Positions 54,090 through 64,000 of a DNA stretch of 64,000 nucleotides are shown here, piece by piece. The stretch is from assembly GCA_011800155.1 (NCBI GenBank), contig JAALGH010000019.1, forward strand, positions 83,206 through 147,205. The letters run 5' to 3'. How positions within the stretch are numbered: the stretch's first letter is position 1; each line of letters starts with the position of its first letter. The notes beneath the pieces were generated by a model that was not told where the DNA came from, searched no databases, and saw only the letters and a list, made by a program, of their open reading frames with translations. The position numbers and the translations under genes are program-made. Origin of the DNA: Flammulina velutipes (taxonomy: Eukaryota > Basidiomycota > Agaricomycetes > Agaricales > Physalacriaceae).

Positions 54090-54739
54090 TACTAATCGAA
54101 TGCCGAGCCAGGAGTGGTTGTTTGGGGTCGGAGTATCGTGAGACCGTCAAGGTTGGTGGTGGTCGGAGGTCAAATCAGAAATCCGTAAGGGACTTACCTT
54201 TGAGGTTTGAGTTCTTGAGACTTTTATTGAGACTTTTATTCAGCCTCTTGGGAATGGATGAAAGGGTCCTAGATAGCAAAAGCAGATGGTAATTAAATGT
54301 TATCTCACTATTCAAATTGTGAACGGGAGAGCAGGTTAAACTACAAATGTCCGAACTTCAAAAGGCCTCCAAAAAAGTTATCCAGACATTAATAAGACAT
54401 CTATTCAGGTTTATATGAAATGATTCTAAATAGTAAGGAATACATTGCAAATGCTGTCCAGCATTGTATTTCTGTTATAGATAGGTGAGTAGGCACAACG
54501 AGCGTGCTATAAGTGCGAGTTATGTCGACGACAAGGATTCAAAGTGAAGCTCGGATCAATACCGATCATACTGATCGACCCGATAGGTATATCGTACCGA
54601 CTGACCGATGGGTATGGCCCTATTTGTACAGCGCTTAGTAAATTTCCTGTCCTCGCCCACTTTTTTTTACTATCAACCGTGCTCAAGTCGCGTCGAAGTC
54701 GTGTTTTACTGCTCTTTTTCTACGCACATTCAGGGCATC
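54090..54739. promoter_or_regulatory. Divergent region between family 2 and family 1 genes
   Basis: About 650 bp without a supported gene. Short GATCGACC/GATCATACTGATC and CCGAT(A/G)GGTAT repeats lie at about 54552-54615. It probably holds both promoters. Confidence 0.35.
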
Positions 54740-57255
54740 ATGCCGGCTGAGTAAGTTTGTCTTTGTCCAAGCCAAATAGACGCGTGTTTCTGATTGTTCC
54801 GACATTTCCAGGTCAGAAAGTCCACCATCACCATCACCCTATATCACAGACGTCAAGCCGTTCCTCCGATGTTGGGCGAAGGGTTCTCGGCTCGAATGGC
54901 TCGAAGGCTACATCTCTCCTTACGCGTCCGCTCGCAACCGTGGTGCCCACCTTGGCACCGAGTTCGCTGCCTCCGTGGTGAAAGAATACCTGGCGAGATA
55001 CCCATGGTACCTCAAGATGGAGGTAGAGCCTACGACCTATAACATTTCCTTGGAAGTGTCGCTGCCTCAAGAGGTTCTCGCCCTCAAGCAAACCGCGATT
55101 CAACGACTCCAAACGGCATGTCGTTCTTCTATTCTTACTTCCGCCGTCTCACACATGTTTTTAGGCCATCCCAAAATGGCTCGCACATCGATACAACAAG
55201 GCCGACCCGATCTCTAAAATGACGAAAAAAGAAATCAGCTCCAACCCCGTCGCCGCTATTTTGGCCAAAGTGGGTGACATCAACGTCGAGGAGCTGCAAC
55301 GCGCTCGTACTCCGCAACAACTCTGGTCGAAACACAACAAAGTGACTCTCGACGCAGAGTTCAATCCCTGGTTTGCGGACAGCGGCATGAGCGCTAAGAC
55401 CCAGCGTCTAACCGCGCGCCAACGCTGGGTTGATCAACAATTCGAGAAGTTGGACAAGGTGGAACGGAAGCGTTGGCAGAAGGCGGCGGACGACGAAAAG
55501 GCACAACTGGCGAACGCAAAGGATTCGGGAAAGGAACCACTGCATCGCTTGGAGCCAGGAGACTTGCAAAAGTATGTTTCCTAGTTTTTATGCCATCCTC
55601 AAATAAATTAATTCATGTTTAGGGCGTTGGACGGTATTGCGGGAGTTCTCCAACCCCTTCTCGAAGGACTGCATGAATCACTTGGAGGGAACATCCATTT
55701 TTTCTGGGCTGGGCCCGAGCCCAAAAAAGGCGGGCAGGTGAACGTTATTTCGTATGTTATGCTCGCACCTATGTCCGTTTCACTGCTGATCACTTTCAGG
55801 CTACACGTTGGGAGTGACAAGGCGTCACCTCCCAAGCCGTTCGATTCTGCCAGCGGGGAACGAGGACAACAGCGTCGCAAGTACGCCGAAGCCGCAATCG
55901 GGGAATTCGCCATGGAATGCTTTAGTGCGTACCCCTTTCCCTATCCTACCACTTATATTAACGTACTTGAAGGTCTAGAGGATCAGGAGAGTCGTGCTCT
56001 ACCTGGCTGCTCTATGCCTCATTCCGCTCCGAGCTTCATGCGCCAACCCATGCCGTGGAACCAAATCGGTGCACACAGTCTTACTGTCATTCCTAGCTTC
56101 TCGAATGGTTCAACATCGTCTTCGCACAGTCCGACACCGCCGTTGCATAGCCCGCCACCACCTGCGCACTCCCTATCTCCTAGTGCACCTCCAAAGCCAA
56201 GAAAGAAGCCGAAGCCATCCGGCACGACTGATGCTGCGTCTGCAAAAACCCAGAAGCGAAAGAGGGGCTCAGGGAACAACACGACCTCACGCAAGCGGGC
56301 GCGGAAAGGAAGCAGAGACGTAGAGGAAAGCGAGGAAGATGATGAGGATGACGAAGAGTCCGAGCACAGTGGTGAGAATTCGGGATGCGCAGGCACACCC
56401 AGGTTGACGCGCTCGAGGACGGTCTTGGCCGACATTACCAATATCAACCCCAGCGACTCTATCCCCATTCCCATCGACCCACTCCTCATGGAACAGACAA
56501 TTCCAACAAACGGGCCTCTCGACTCACCAAGCGGACCTGATACACGCCCCAATATCTTGCCACGTTCGTCTTTGCCTCCATTGCCTTTCCAGTCTTCGTC
56601 GCCCCTATCTTCGTCGCTTCCGTCTTCGTCGCTTCCGCCGTCGTCTTCGTCCCCGGTACCATCCCCGCTTTCATCGTTAACGACTGCTTCAATGCCACAC
56701 GACCTGGCTAGCAAGCTCGAAGATGCCCCCGGGTGGCTCTCTGGCGCAACTGGAATACCATGGCTGCAAAGCCTTGGGTTGGGCCCCGACTTTGCACAAG
56801 CTCTCGACGCCCTGGTTGAATTAGAAGCAATACATGGCTTCTCTAAGAAGAAGCCACTGCCGTTTCCCAAGCTGCGTCCCGCTGGCGTCCAGTATTGGGT
56901 CCAGTGTGCTAGGATGCGCTATCCCGCCATCCCACCCATGGCCGGCAACATTCGGAAGACGGCGAATGATTTTTGGATGTGGTGGGCGAAAATCCAGCCG
57001 ACTTGGAGAGAGGTCAGCGCGACAGACGCTCCCTTCCGCGAGCAGCATCGTCCGTCGAATGCCGAGCAGCAAGATTGGGGACCTATGCACACTACTGGGT
57101 GCACCGGTCATTTTTCCTCCATTGCTGCCCTCGCATTCTGGGGGCAAGCGTGCCATGCGTCCTCAGAGTCGGTTCTCGCGTTGGGCGAGTGGCTGGCGGC
57201 TGTTGAGGATGTCACTTGGGCTCTACGCACCATGGCCAAGGCGACGATTGCCTAA
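54740..57255 (+). CDS. Family 1 large protein, copy 3 (multi-exon)
   Basis: Exon 1 (ATG 54740, MPAE) is followed by CWAKGSRLEWLEGY, FAASVVKEYLARYPWYL, AIPKWLAHRYNKADPI and NPVAAILAKVGD. The HMG-like segment is RARTPQQLWSKHNK ... QQFEKLDKVERKRWQKAADD. Next come FFWAGPEPKKGGQVNVIS and FAMECF, then FMRQPMPWNQIG, a Ser/Pro/acidic linker with KRKR-type nuclear signals, and the C-terminal domain DFWMWWAKIQPTWR ... WGPMHTTGCTGHFSSIAALAFWG ... DVTWALRTM. The intron after CGACTCCAAACG begins GC rather than GT (55117) and must be GC-AG to keep frame. No stop or frameshift seen. It shares FMRQPxPWN with copy 1, so these two are the closest pair. Confidence 0.8.
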
Positions 57256-57511
57256 TTGCGGAGAGTTTTGTATTATTTATCACGCTGTATGACGATCCCG
57301 CACGGACATTTATTGTATCACGTCTTAATTGTTTTTTGGTAGTGTATCGGTTTTTTGTAGCGTATCGATTATTGTTATAGTGCATAGCTTATTCTTGTAA
57401 TGTCTTGTAGCGTATTCACTATTTTCTTGATCTGATGACACGTGGCGTGACGGTCATAGTAGATAGAGATTTTGGGGTATCTACGGGTTGTTTGCTACTA
57501 ATACCTGTTCA
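57256..57511. other. Intergenic
   Basis: T-rich stretch with repeated TGTA(G/T)CGTAT(C/T)-like words (57340-57415). No gene. Confidence 0.3.
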
Positions 57512-58432
57512 ATGGCTATCCACTGCCAAAACTGTACGGGTAGCGGCTACTTTGACGGTAAGCCTTATTAACGCTGCTCTTGTCCAGCTCATAATTCATT
57601 CATAGAATGTGCGTGCCTCTGCGATGATTGTTGTAAATATTTTATTGCCTCCGAAAGACGGAACTTTTATCTGGCCCTAGCTTTCACCTCGTACCTCGAC
57701 GGCGACAAATTCTTCATCCTCCAGTACGACTGCGTCGTTGTGTACGAGTGTTCGCTACAGGATGCTGAGGTGGAGAAGAGCATACGCAAATGCTCGGTTT
57801 GTACGTTAGATGACTCCTGTTCTTGTGGGTACGACAACGAGGACAAGGCCGCAGAGGCAGAAGACGAGCAAGGTGCGTCGCAGTCTTTTCATGTGTTAGT
57901 AAACTGATCTCTGTCCTGCTCTAGATACCAACGAAAACGCTGTCGGGCCGGAGAGCCACATCGACACGGCTGATGAGCAAGACGACGAACAAGATAACAC
58001 CCATCCATTCGAGGACGCTGTCGGGCAAGACGACCACGCGCAAGAAGTCGACACGGTTGATGAGCAAGACATCGCTTCGGCTAACGAACAAGACATTACC
58101 CATCCATTTGAGCAGGAGGGCGAGGAAGAAGGTATCCAGTCGGATGACAGCATCGACGAAGAATCGGACGACGAAGGTACGTTGGAGTCCTTCGGTATAG
58201 TCATAGGACTGATACCTGGTTCAGACCGTATCAACAGGATTCTGCGGTATGGTCACTGCGATGATGCCTCCTGTTGTGAATTGGGCGAGATCCGTACGTC
58301 CCCGCTTGCTTCATCAAACCTACGCACTGATTTGCATGTCTCGCAGTTCGACATGGACCGTCCAACTGTAATTGCTGCGTGTGCGAGAACAGGAACCGTC
58401 TTGCACCCAGCTATAATAATATCTGGCGTTAG
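57512..58432 (+). CDS. Cys-rich acidic protein, five exons
   Basis: The N-terminal exon has CQNC. After a 46-bp intron come CACLCDDCC, VVVYECS, CSVC and SCSCGYD. Next is a long acidic part with imperfect repeats built on DEQD...THPFE (two copies) and VGQ/VGPE units. It then reads RYGHCDDASCCELGEI and, after the last intron, a final CNCCVCENRNR cluster, ending at 58432. The paired Cys clusters suggest one or two metal-binding folds at the ends of an acidic spacer. I do not recognise the family. Introns (near 57561, 57872, 58175 and 58293) read in phase. Confidence 0.6.
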
Positions 58433-60090
58433 CGTACACGGATATGTAATAAATAGAATAGGACAGCATCAATGTAAGAAACACTCGGCCTGGATATTGG
58501 TAACAAAATATAAGCGTGCGCCACATATCAGAGTGTAGGCGCATCACGAATGGGAAACACTTTTGCCCGCGCCTCCGGAGATTAAGCAAAAGGCTGTGTG
58601 CGCCACAGACAAGGATTCAGAGAACGGAAGTGAAGTGCCCATAGAACCGTAGGATGTGCTACATAGTATGAGCCTGGGTAAGCGGTCGCTAGTGCACAGT
58701 TCCTTTTCCGACCGGCAGGGGGGTACGGAACAATTTTTGCGCCACATAAGGGTGCTGGTAGGCGCTCCCGTGCGCTGGTAGTACAGAATGGTACATCGAT
58801 TTCTGCAGGTACACATAGAGTACGTGAGAGATAGCTGACGCTGCGCGGGGGAGGGCGGGGGTACGGATTCTGGGCGGGGTACGGAATATTCTTTCTGCGC
58901 CACATAAAGATGCTGGTAGGCGGCGCTGCACGACGTTGCGTGGCCTTTGTGACCACTAAATAGTTATCACGCACGCTGTTTCGAGCTGGGGCAAGCGCTG
59001 GCCCGACTGGCAGAACGCTGGCGGCAAATGCCGGAATAAAATATAAACCGGAAATTGCCGTATGGTGATTTCTACGGGCAAACCCCGAAATGAGTGTTTA
59101 ACACACGATAAACATGTAATTACCCAACGGTAAGTGGGTTAGGTACTTAAGGTAGACATGCCCTACGTTAGGGCTTCATCTGAGTGGAAACAACCTCAAA
59201 ATTTGCCAAAGGGGCCACCGGGAAGAACTACTGGTTTGGGGCAAAAAGTACAGCCTGGCCTGATGAGCTCTTCGTCGATGGGGACCCACCAAGTGTATCG
59301 GCGGACGTAAAAAAGGAAAACTATGTCGACGACCAGTGCAGTCTGCCCTTGGGACTTGGCGGTCTCGAAGCGATCCAGGAAATACAGGAGGAAATCCTTG
59401 CGGGTGCCCTTGAACCTGTATCACATCAGAAACAGGGAACCCTGATTTCGACGAGCGCACTTACATTTTCAACAACATGATGATGGTTGGATGAAAATTT
59501 GTTCCCGCAGAATCTGATCGTACCCTTCCATGCCGCTCTGCCGCTTCCCGGACATCTGAACCCAACTGATCCAACATGCCTGCGACTGGTACATATCAGT
59601 GTCGTGCACACTTGTAAAGCTATCGCAAGTCAATAGAATAGTGTATAAAGTGTGTATGAAATATATCCTGATCATTATTTGAGCCATAGCGATGCATCGA
59701 GTTTGTGTCCAATTAATGTCCAATGGTCAATATCCCGGGCCTTGGTCCAGGGTCTCCGAAACGACCAAAGTTGTGGACATAGAATCCTTCCACAACCCAT
59801 TCTACGCCTAACAATCACATATCCTAGCACGATGGATCCTGCTCTTGACGATGGCACCCACCATTCCACATATTCCCGGGGGTATAGGGTATGTGTCCAA
59901 TTAATGTCCAATGATCTGGTAGGGCCAACCAAATCTGCATAGCGAACGTCACTTAGCTTTCGACCACCACCGTCGACGCCCCCTCTGACGTGCAGGCTCC
60001 CGCAGTCACTTGCCTTGACCTACACCAAGTAAGTTCTCAATCTCTTTCTCATTACTCACCTGCTAATTTTGTCGACAGTACAGGTAGTCG
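58433..60090. repeat. Gene-poor stretch with two sets of direct repeats
   Basis: Repeat set 1: GGGGTACGGAA...TGCGCCACATAA...GATGCTGGTAGGCG-type blocks at about 58720-58765 and 58865-58920, about 150 bp apart. Set 2: a 21-bp identical stretch at 59705-59725 and 59893-59913 (core CCAATTAATGTCCAATG). The span 59160-59480 contains a 98-codon ORF that I do not recognise. A short non-coding leader exon of the next gene may lie near 59960-60080. Confidence 0.5.
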
Positions 60091-60772
60091 ATGGGACGCA
60101 AGCGGATTTACAACTCCTCTCCTGAGCGTCGTGAGGCTCGTAGGGCTTCGAAAATGGCGTGGTACAACGAGTGCGTGCCCTTAATACTTCTCCATTGCTT
60201 CTACTGACGCCAGCCTTACAGCAACGGTGAGCAAGAGCTCATCAAGATGCGCAATAAATATGACGCCAAGGTCGCTATACCCCTCGATCGTCGTCGTCGC
60301 CTACAAACACCTCAGAGCATTCCCGACAGGTTCGTGGACTTCCTCGTTCAACTGTGTTATATGTCAACTCATTTGGGAACAGGTTCATTGATAACCGTCT
60401 GGTCCAACGATGCATTCGACGTTTGCGCAGGATAGACGCTGTATTGCGAGGCCAATCCAACGACAGTCAGCTGCGAGCGTATGCCAGTGAGCTTATAGCT
60501 GAGTATCGCTCGAAGGAGTCAGAGGATAGTCGTATGGCCCTAATGGATGTGGAGACGAGTCTCGCGCTCCAGCTCAAGGACATAGAAGCGGGCCTGGAGA
60601 CCATCCGCCAAGAAGTGGGCATTTTGGACGACCTCTGGAAGGAAGGGCAGCGATACGCGACCGCTTTACCCGAGTACTTTCCTACGTTGAAGACATGCGC
60701 CAGTGGGCAGATAAGGGCAAGCTTCTTACACGTTGGAAGGACAGGCGGCTCCTGTACCAGCAAAAAGTATGA
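60091..60772 (+). pseudogene. Family 2 basic protein, copy 3, with a one-base frameshift
   Basis: Exon 1 starts MGRKRIYNSSPERREARRAS and ends AWYN. After an intron comes NGEQELIKMRNKYDAKVAIP, then a third exon FIDNRLVQRCIRRLRRIDAV with a long helix (LRAYASELIAEYRSKESED, LQLKDIEAGLETIRQEVGIL). After KEGQR (about 60653) the family frame continues one frame over as RDRFTRVLSYVEDMRQW and ends KDRRLLYQQKV at 60772, matching copy 2. So one base is missing near 60654-60656. Read without correction the frame ends at 60836 with an unrelated tail. Confidence 0.65.
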
Positions 60773-61113
60773 CCTGCCTCTTTTTCTTATGGGCATCTTA
60801 CGGGCATCGGAACGTGGGTCGCATCGTCGTCTGTAGTACTATACCGTCAGCGTCAGCGGGGAATAACAACATCGACCTGGCAGTTCTGTGCGCCACACAT
60901 TCCGGTCACATTTGGAGACACCGATTAAATTCATGGCCACGAATATGGATAGATCACGCCAGCTCCTCCTTACGGGGAGGCGAGCCGGGTCCTCGCCTTT
61001 CCTCGGCACACACTAGTCGGAGTCTCTATCCAACTGTACAGTTGGGATCGTCGCTCCCCCTCTATTTTTGTCCTCCCACGTATCGACTTTCCACCTTTTC
61101 CACCACCACCAAT
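60773..61113. other. Intergenic
   Basis: Contains one TGCGCCACACATT word (60890). Pyrimidine-rich run before the start of the next gene at 61114, as is usual for fungal promoters. Confidence 0.3.
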
Positions 61114-62080
61114 ATGGCCCGCACGTCGACCAAGAAGAAATCAGCGTCGCCATCCCCGAAGGTCCCTGAGGTAAGTAATATCTATCATTACTGCTTTCTT
61201 TTCTAATCTAGTGTTTTCATAGAGGTGCCGTTCGACACCCAAGCCCGGAATCAAAAAACTGACTTTGGAGCGCTCGAAGCCCAAGCGCAGGAAGCTTCTG
61301 CCTGGGCAGACACTCTTATCGACGCCCAAGCGTCCAGAGGTCAGTCCACCACTTTCGTTCATGAACGTCGTCCTGTCTAACTGTTTTGTGTAGGGCCTCA
61401 GAAGCGAGAACAGCCAGCTGTATCCCTTCCTTCGCGTCCAGGCTCTGGCGGCTATCCAGGCTCGACGCGATAGGATTTCAGACCGCGTTATTTGCAAACA
61501 CTTCAAGACAGTGTGTGATGTCGAATTTAAGCTCATGCGTGAGCTCGACGAACTCGACGAGGCCTACAGTGCACGTCGCCGTGTGCGTCATAAGGTATTA
61601 TTTCCCTCTTACATCTCACAACCAAATACTAACATTCGGAAACAGACCTTTTGGTGGCCGGCTTTGATGTGGGCAATCGATATGCTATGTTACCGCCAGG
61701 ACAGGGGTACGGTGTGGAGGCCGATGGATCTCCTCGATCCCAAGGTTCCCCTTGTCAAGAAGAGCTCTGGTGAACGCCCGCGCCCACGTCCTATTCGCCC
61801 CAAAACTCTTCTTAAGAAGCCCGTCGCTGTCAAGTTCAAGAAGACTCCTTCGCCCGTCCCTCCCCCGTCGAAAACCGTCGCTCCAGTAACGCCCATCGCA
61901 TCTACCTCCTCGTCCGCTTGGCCCGCGGGCTCTTGGCCGTCGTCGCGCACGCTCCGCAAAATCGCCGAGAAGGACCTGGATGCTATGTCAGTGGATGACA
62001 TCGAGGAGATAGAGGGCATTGCGATGATGTTGCGAGACTTTGCGCGCGAGCGCTCCCGTACCAAGTCCCCCGAATTGTAG
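61114..62080 (+). CDS. Basic hypothetical protein, four exons (~260 aa)
   Basis: Exons start MARTSTKKKSASPSPKVPE, then RCRSTPKPGIKKLTLERSK, then a helical exon (YPFLRVQALAAIQARRDRIS, VEFKLMRELDELDEAY). The last exon has a Trp-rich opening (TFWWPALMWAIDM), a Lys/Pro-rich linker and an acidic helix (MSVDDIEEIEGIAMMLRDFA), ending at 62080. Three introns of ~45-55 bp are in phase. The FLRVQALAA helix followed some 60 residues later by a Trp-containing block recalls the acidic gene at 48929. The two may be distant paralogues. Function unknown. Confidence 0.65.
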
Positions 62081-62264
62081 ATAGTGTTTATATGTGCCAT
62101 GTATCTTTCTTGTCATCTACCTGCGTCAATATACGATGCATGATATAGTCTCTCGTCCGCGGTTTAATTACGGGCGTGGTTTAGTACACCGGACATGTGA
62201 CGTGGTCTTCTTTGGTTCAACTTGGAATATTTTTACTCTCATTGTTTAACCACCATCATCGAGC

Positions 62265-63034
62265 ATGGCAAGCGGCAATTCACGACGCAGCTGTACGCCG
62301 ACGTTTTACTGTGCTCCCTCGGAGGAGGGTCAACCGGTATCTAGTTTCCCTCGCTACTACGTGAAGTCGAACGGCGACCACCAAGGCATATACAGTTCAT
62401 TGTAAGTCTTTCCTTGAAGACAACTGTTCTTTTCTTACCAACATCCAGGGAGATTGTGCCTCTGGCCAAAGGCGAGATCAAACCAACTCGAACGAACTCC
62501 TACTCCGACGCTCAGGTCAAATGGAGGGATATCTGTCTTTCTCTCCACACTCATGTACCCAGCACTCAACCCCGCAATCCTCGCCACGAAAGAATGGACC
62601 ACGTCTCGACCAATCCTTTGTCTCTACTCCGACTGCCCCATCCTCACCCACGAAAACGGCCTCTAGAGCTCCGACGCCATCGTCATCATTGACTTCCGAG
62701 GGACGCATTTCCCGGGTGTGTGATATGCGCCTTCCATCTCGTCGTCCTCCACACCCACCTCAAGAGATCCATATTTCCTGGTCAGGTCTGGCCGCGATCG
62801 CCAGGTTTTTTCATCCGCGTGAGTCGACCAAGTTCTTGCCGGAACTACTAACTCATGTCCTATAGGTCGAAGGCTATCGCAGCCTACGACGCGGGCAAGT
62901 CTGCTGGTGAAGATTGCACCCTGAATAGGTCCTGGTCGCATTCCGATGTTGAGGCATTCCTGATGTCTGGGATGTCCCCAGACGAGGAGGAGAGGAGGAC
63001 GACGATGGGCTTAGTTGATTTCCTGATGTCTTAG
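62265..63034 (+). CDS. Possible RNase H1 N-terminal domain protein 3
   Basis: Exon 1 contains FPRYYVKSNGDHQGIYSSL, the same pattern as RYYCVYRGQRPGIYTSL in the gene at 34023, and breaks at the same place (after YTSL/YSSL). The following exon should complete the domain, but its frame is unclear; two frames are open. The second is Ser/Pro/Thr-rich and passes into a later exon (SKAIAAYDAGKSAGEDC ... VDFLMS) that ends at 63034. The family call rests on exon 1 only. It lies 180 bp upstream of KDZ copy F, same orientation. Confidence 0.45.
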
Positions 63035-63214
63035 TCTTGTGTATCTTGCACCGTTTGTATCCAGTATTTCTTGTAGTGTCTGGTGAAATGTATTTCTTGC
63101 TGCAACTGCCATGTAATTCTTTGATTCAATGGTTGAAATTGCAGTGATGCACCTCACGCGTCGAATCCGTCACGTGAGGATTGATTCTTTGTTTATTACA
63201 CCATCATCAACTCG

Positions 63215-64000
63215 ATGGCCAAAGGAACCAAACGGCCTGCCCGAGCTGACTGCGACGACAACGACGACGAACTACTGGAAGCAAGAACACTGGGTCTCTC
63301 GGGAGACCGCCGACGCAATATTACCTCCGTCCCGGTACCTATCGCTCGTGTCAACGCTCCCCAAGGAAGGCCTGTGCTGAGGAGCGAGGAATATCTCCCC
63401 GAAGTCGTTTCGCCCGCTGTTGGCCCCAAGACAAAGCGTCGGTATGCGAATTCAGTAAGCCAATGGAATACCAACAGTGATAATATATTCTAATGCTTTT
63501 TTTCCAGGACCAAGCACTACTATGTTGGGTGGAGGATGAAAGCCTCAAGAGTTCCTGGACGAGTTTGTCCGCCTTGAAGGACGAGGAGACTGCATCGACA
63601 ATACGTGTGGGCTGTCTTGAGCGCTTCCGGGATGAGGGAATCGAGGCGGTCCCGAGAGAGGCTTCATACACCTGCGAGGACTGTTTCGGGGCGTTCATGG
63701 AGTGTGGAGACTGCATTGTCAAGATCACCGACGACTGCCCTTTCATCGGATAAAGGTATGTGCTGTCACTCCAACCATGTCCGTTTAGTTGACGTCGGTG
63801 CGGTAGTGCTGGAATTCAGAAGCGTTCTTTTAAACCAGTATCTCTCCGCCCAACTAGGTCTCCGTATTCAGCTTGGCCCCCATGCTGGTTCCCCATGTAT
63901 TCGACGATTGCGGCCCACCGCACGTTCACCATTGATTCACGACAATGGCATACATCTTGTCAACATTGACTTCTGTGGGTGTGAGCGAAGGGAACCTGCT
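63215..64000 (+). pseudogene. KDZ transposase copy F, 5' part, frameshift, runs off the edge
   Basis: Exon 1 starts MAKGTKRPARADCDDNDDE and ends KRRYANS, as in copy E (KHRYANS). Exon 2 begins LLCWVEDES and has the CxC2 part YTCEDCFGAFMECGDCIV. At about 63722 the family frame shifts by one base: the expected DHRRLPFHRIK follows in another frame and meets a good GTATGT donor. The next exon (from about 63830) reads LGLRIQLGPHAGSPC and IHLVNIDFCGCE, standard KDZ sequence, up to the window edge. The catalytic core is outside the window. Confidence 0.75.

Noticed and set aside
56019..56870. 283-codon minus-strand ORF
   Set aside because: Antisense to the linker and C-terminal domain of family 1 copy 3, whose frame is supported by paralogues.

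Overview
The window looks like a transposon-rich region of an Agaricomycete (mushroom-forming basidiomycete) genome. Genes are broken by many 45-60 bp GT-AG introns. The dominant coding families are KDZ (Kyakuja-Dileera-Zisupton) transposases with CxC2-type cysteine clusters, hAT transposases, a Ty3-type LTR retrotransposon and a Tet/JBP-like 2OG-Fe(II) oxygenase, a combination known from mushroom genomes. I see no rRNA, tRNA, CRISPR or ordinary housekeeping gene.

Layout. 1-6804: Ty3-type retrotransposon on the minus strand (pol runs off the left edge, then gag-protease, then a candidate LTR), inserted in a KDZ gene whose 3' part survives at 6805-7492. 8539-11469: an apparently intact, ten-exon hAT transposase, followed by a short Tet/JBP-like oxygenase ORF. 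12691-14487: two small multi-exon genes just upstream of KDZ copy B (14885-22641). Copy B is split by a 427-bp MITE in an intron and by a 3.25-kb hAT element in an exon, both with target duplications. 22.6-25.8 kb: no clear gene except two small ORFs and a 187-bp tandem repeat. 25.9-37.4 kb: two large paralogous genes of an unnamed family (family 1), a KDZ 3' fragment, a degenerate repeat array, two RNase H1 N-terminal-domain genes, a gene of a second unnamed family (family 2) and fragments. 37845-42021: a full-length KDZ gene (copy D), tail-to-tail with a decayed KDZ copy E (42301-47969). Copy E is interrupted by a 2.4-kb near-perfect palindrome. 48.1-53.0 kb: a short family 1 gene and an acidic repeat-rich gene interrupted by a second, related palindrome. 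53.4-63.0 kb: family 2 and family 1 genes, a Cys-rich gene, another family 2 gene, a basic gene and a possible RNase H1 N-domain gene. These lead into KDZ copy F, which runs off the right edge.

Three threads link the region. First, six KDZ loci (A-F) show every stage from intact to fragment. Second, nested insertions can be read exactly, because removing the insertion and one target duplication restores the frame. Third, small multi-exon gene families recur, often in the same orientation directly upstream of a KDZ gene. Family 1 has five members or fragments, family 2 has three, and there are two clear RNase H1 N-domain genes plus one possible. This recurring set is the best candidate for an undescribed system, for example KDZ-associated cargo or genes that answer to KDZ elements. 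No function is assigned. All exon limits were read by eye.
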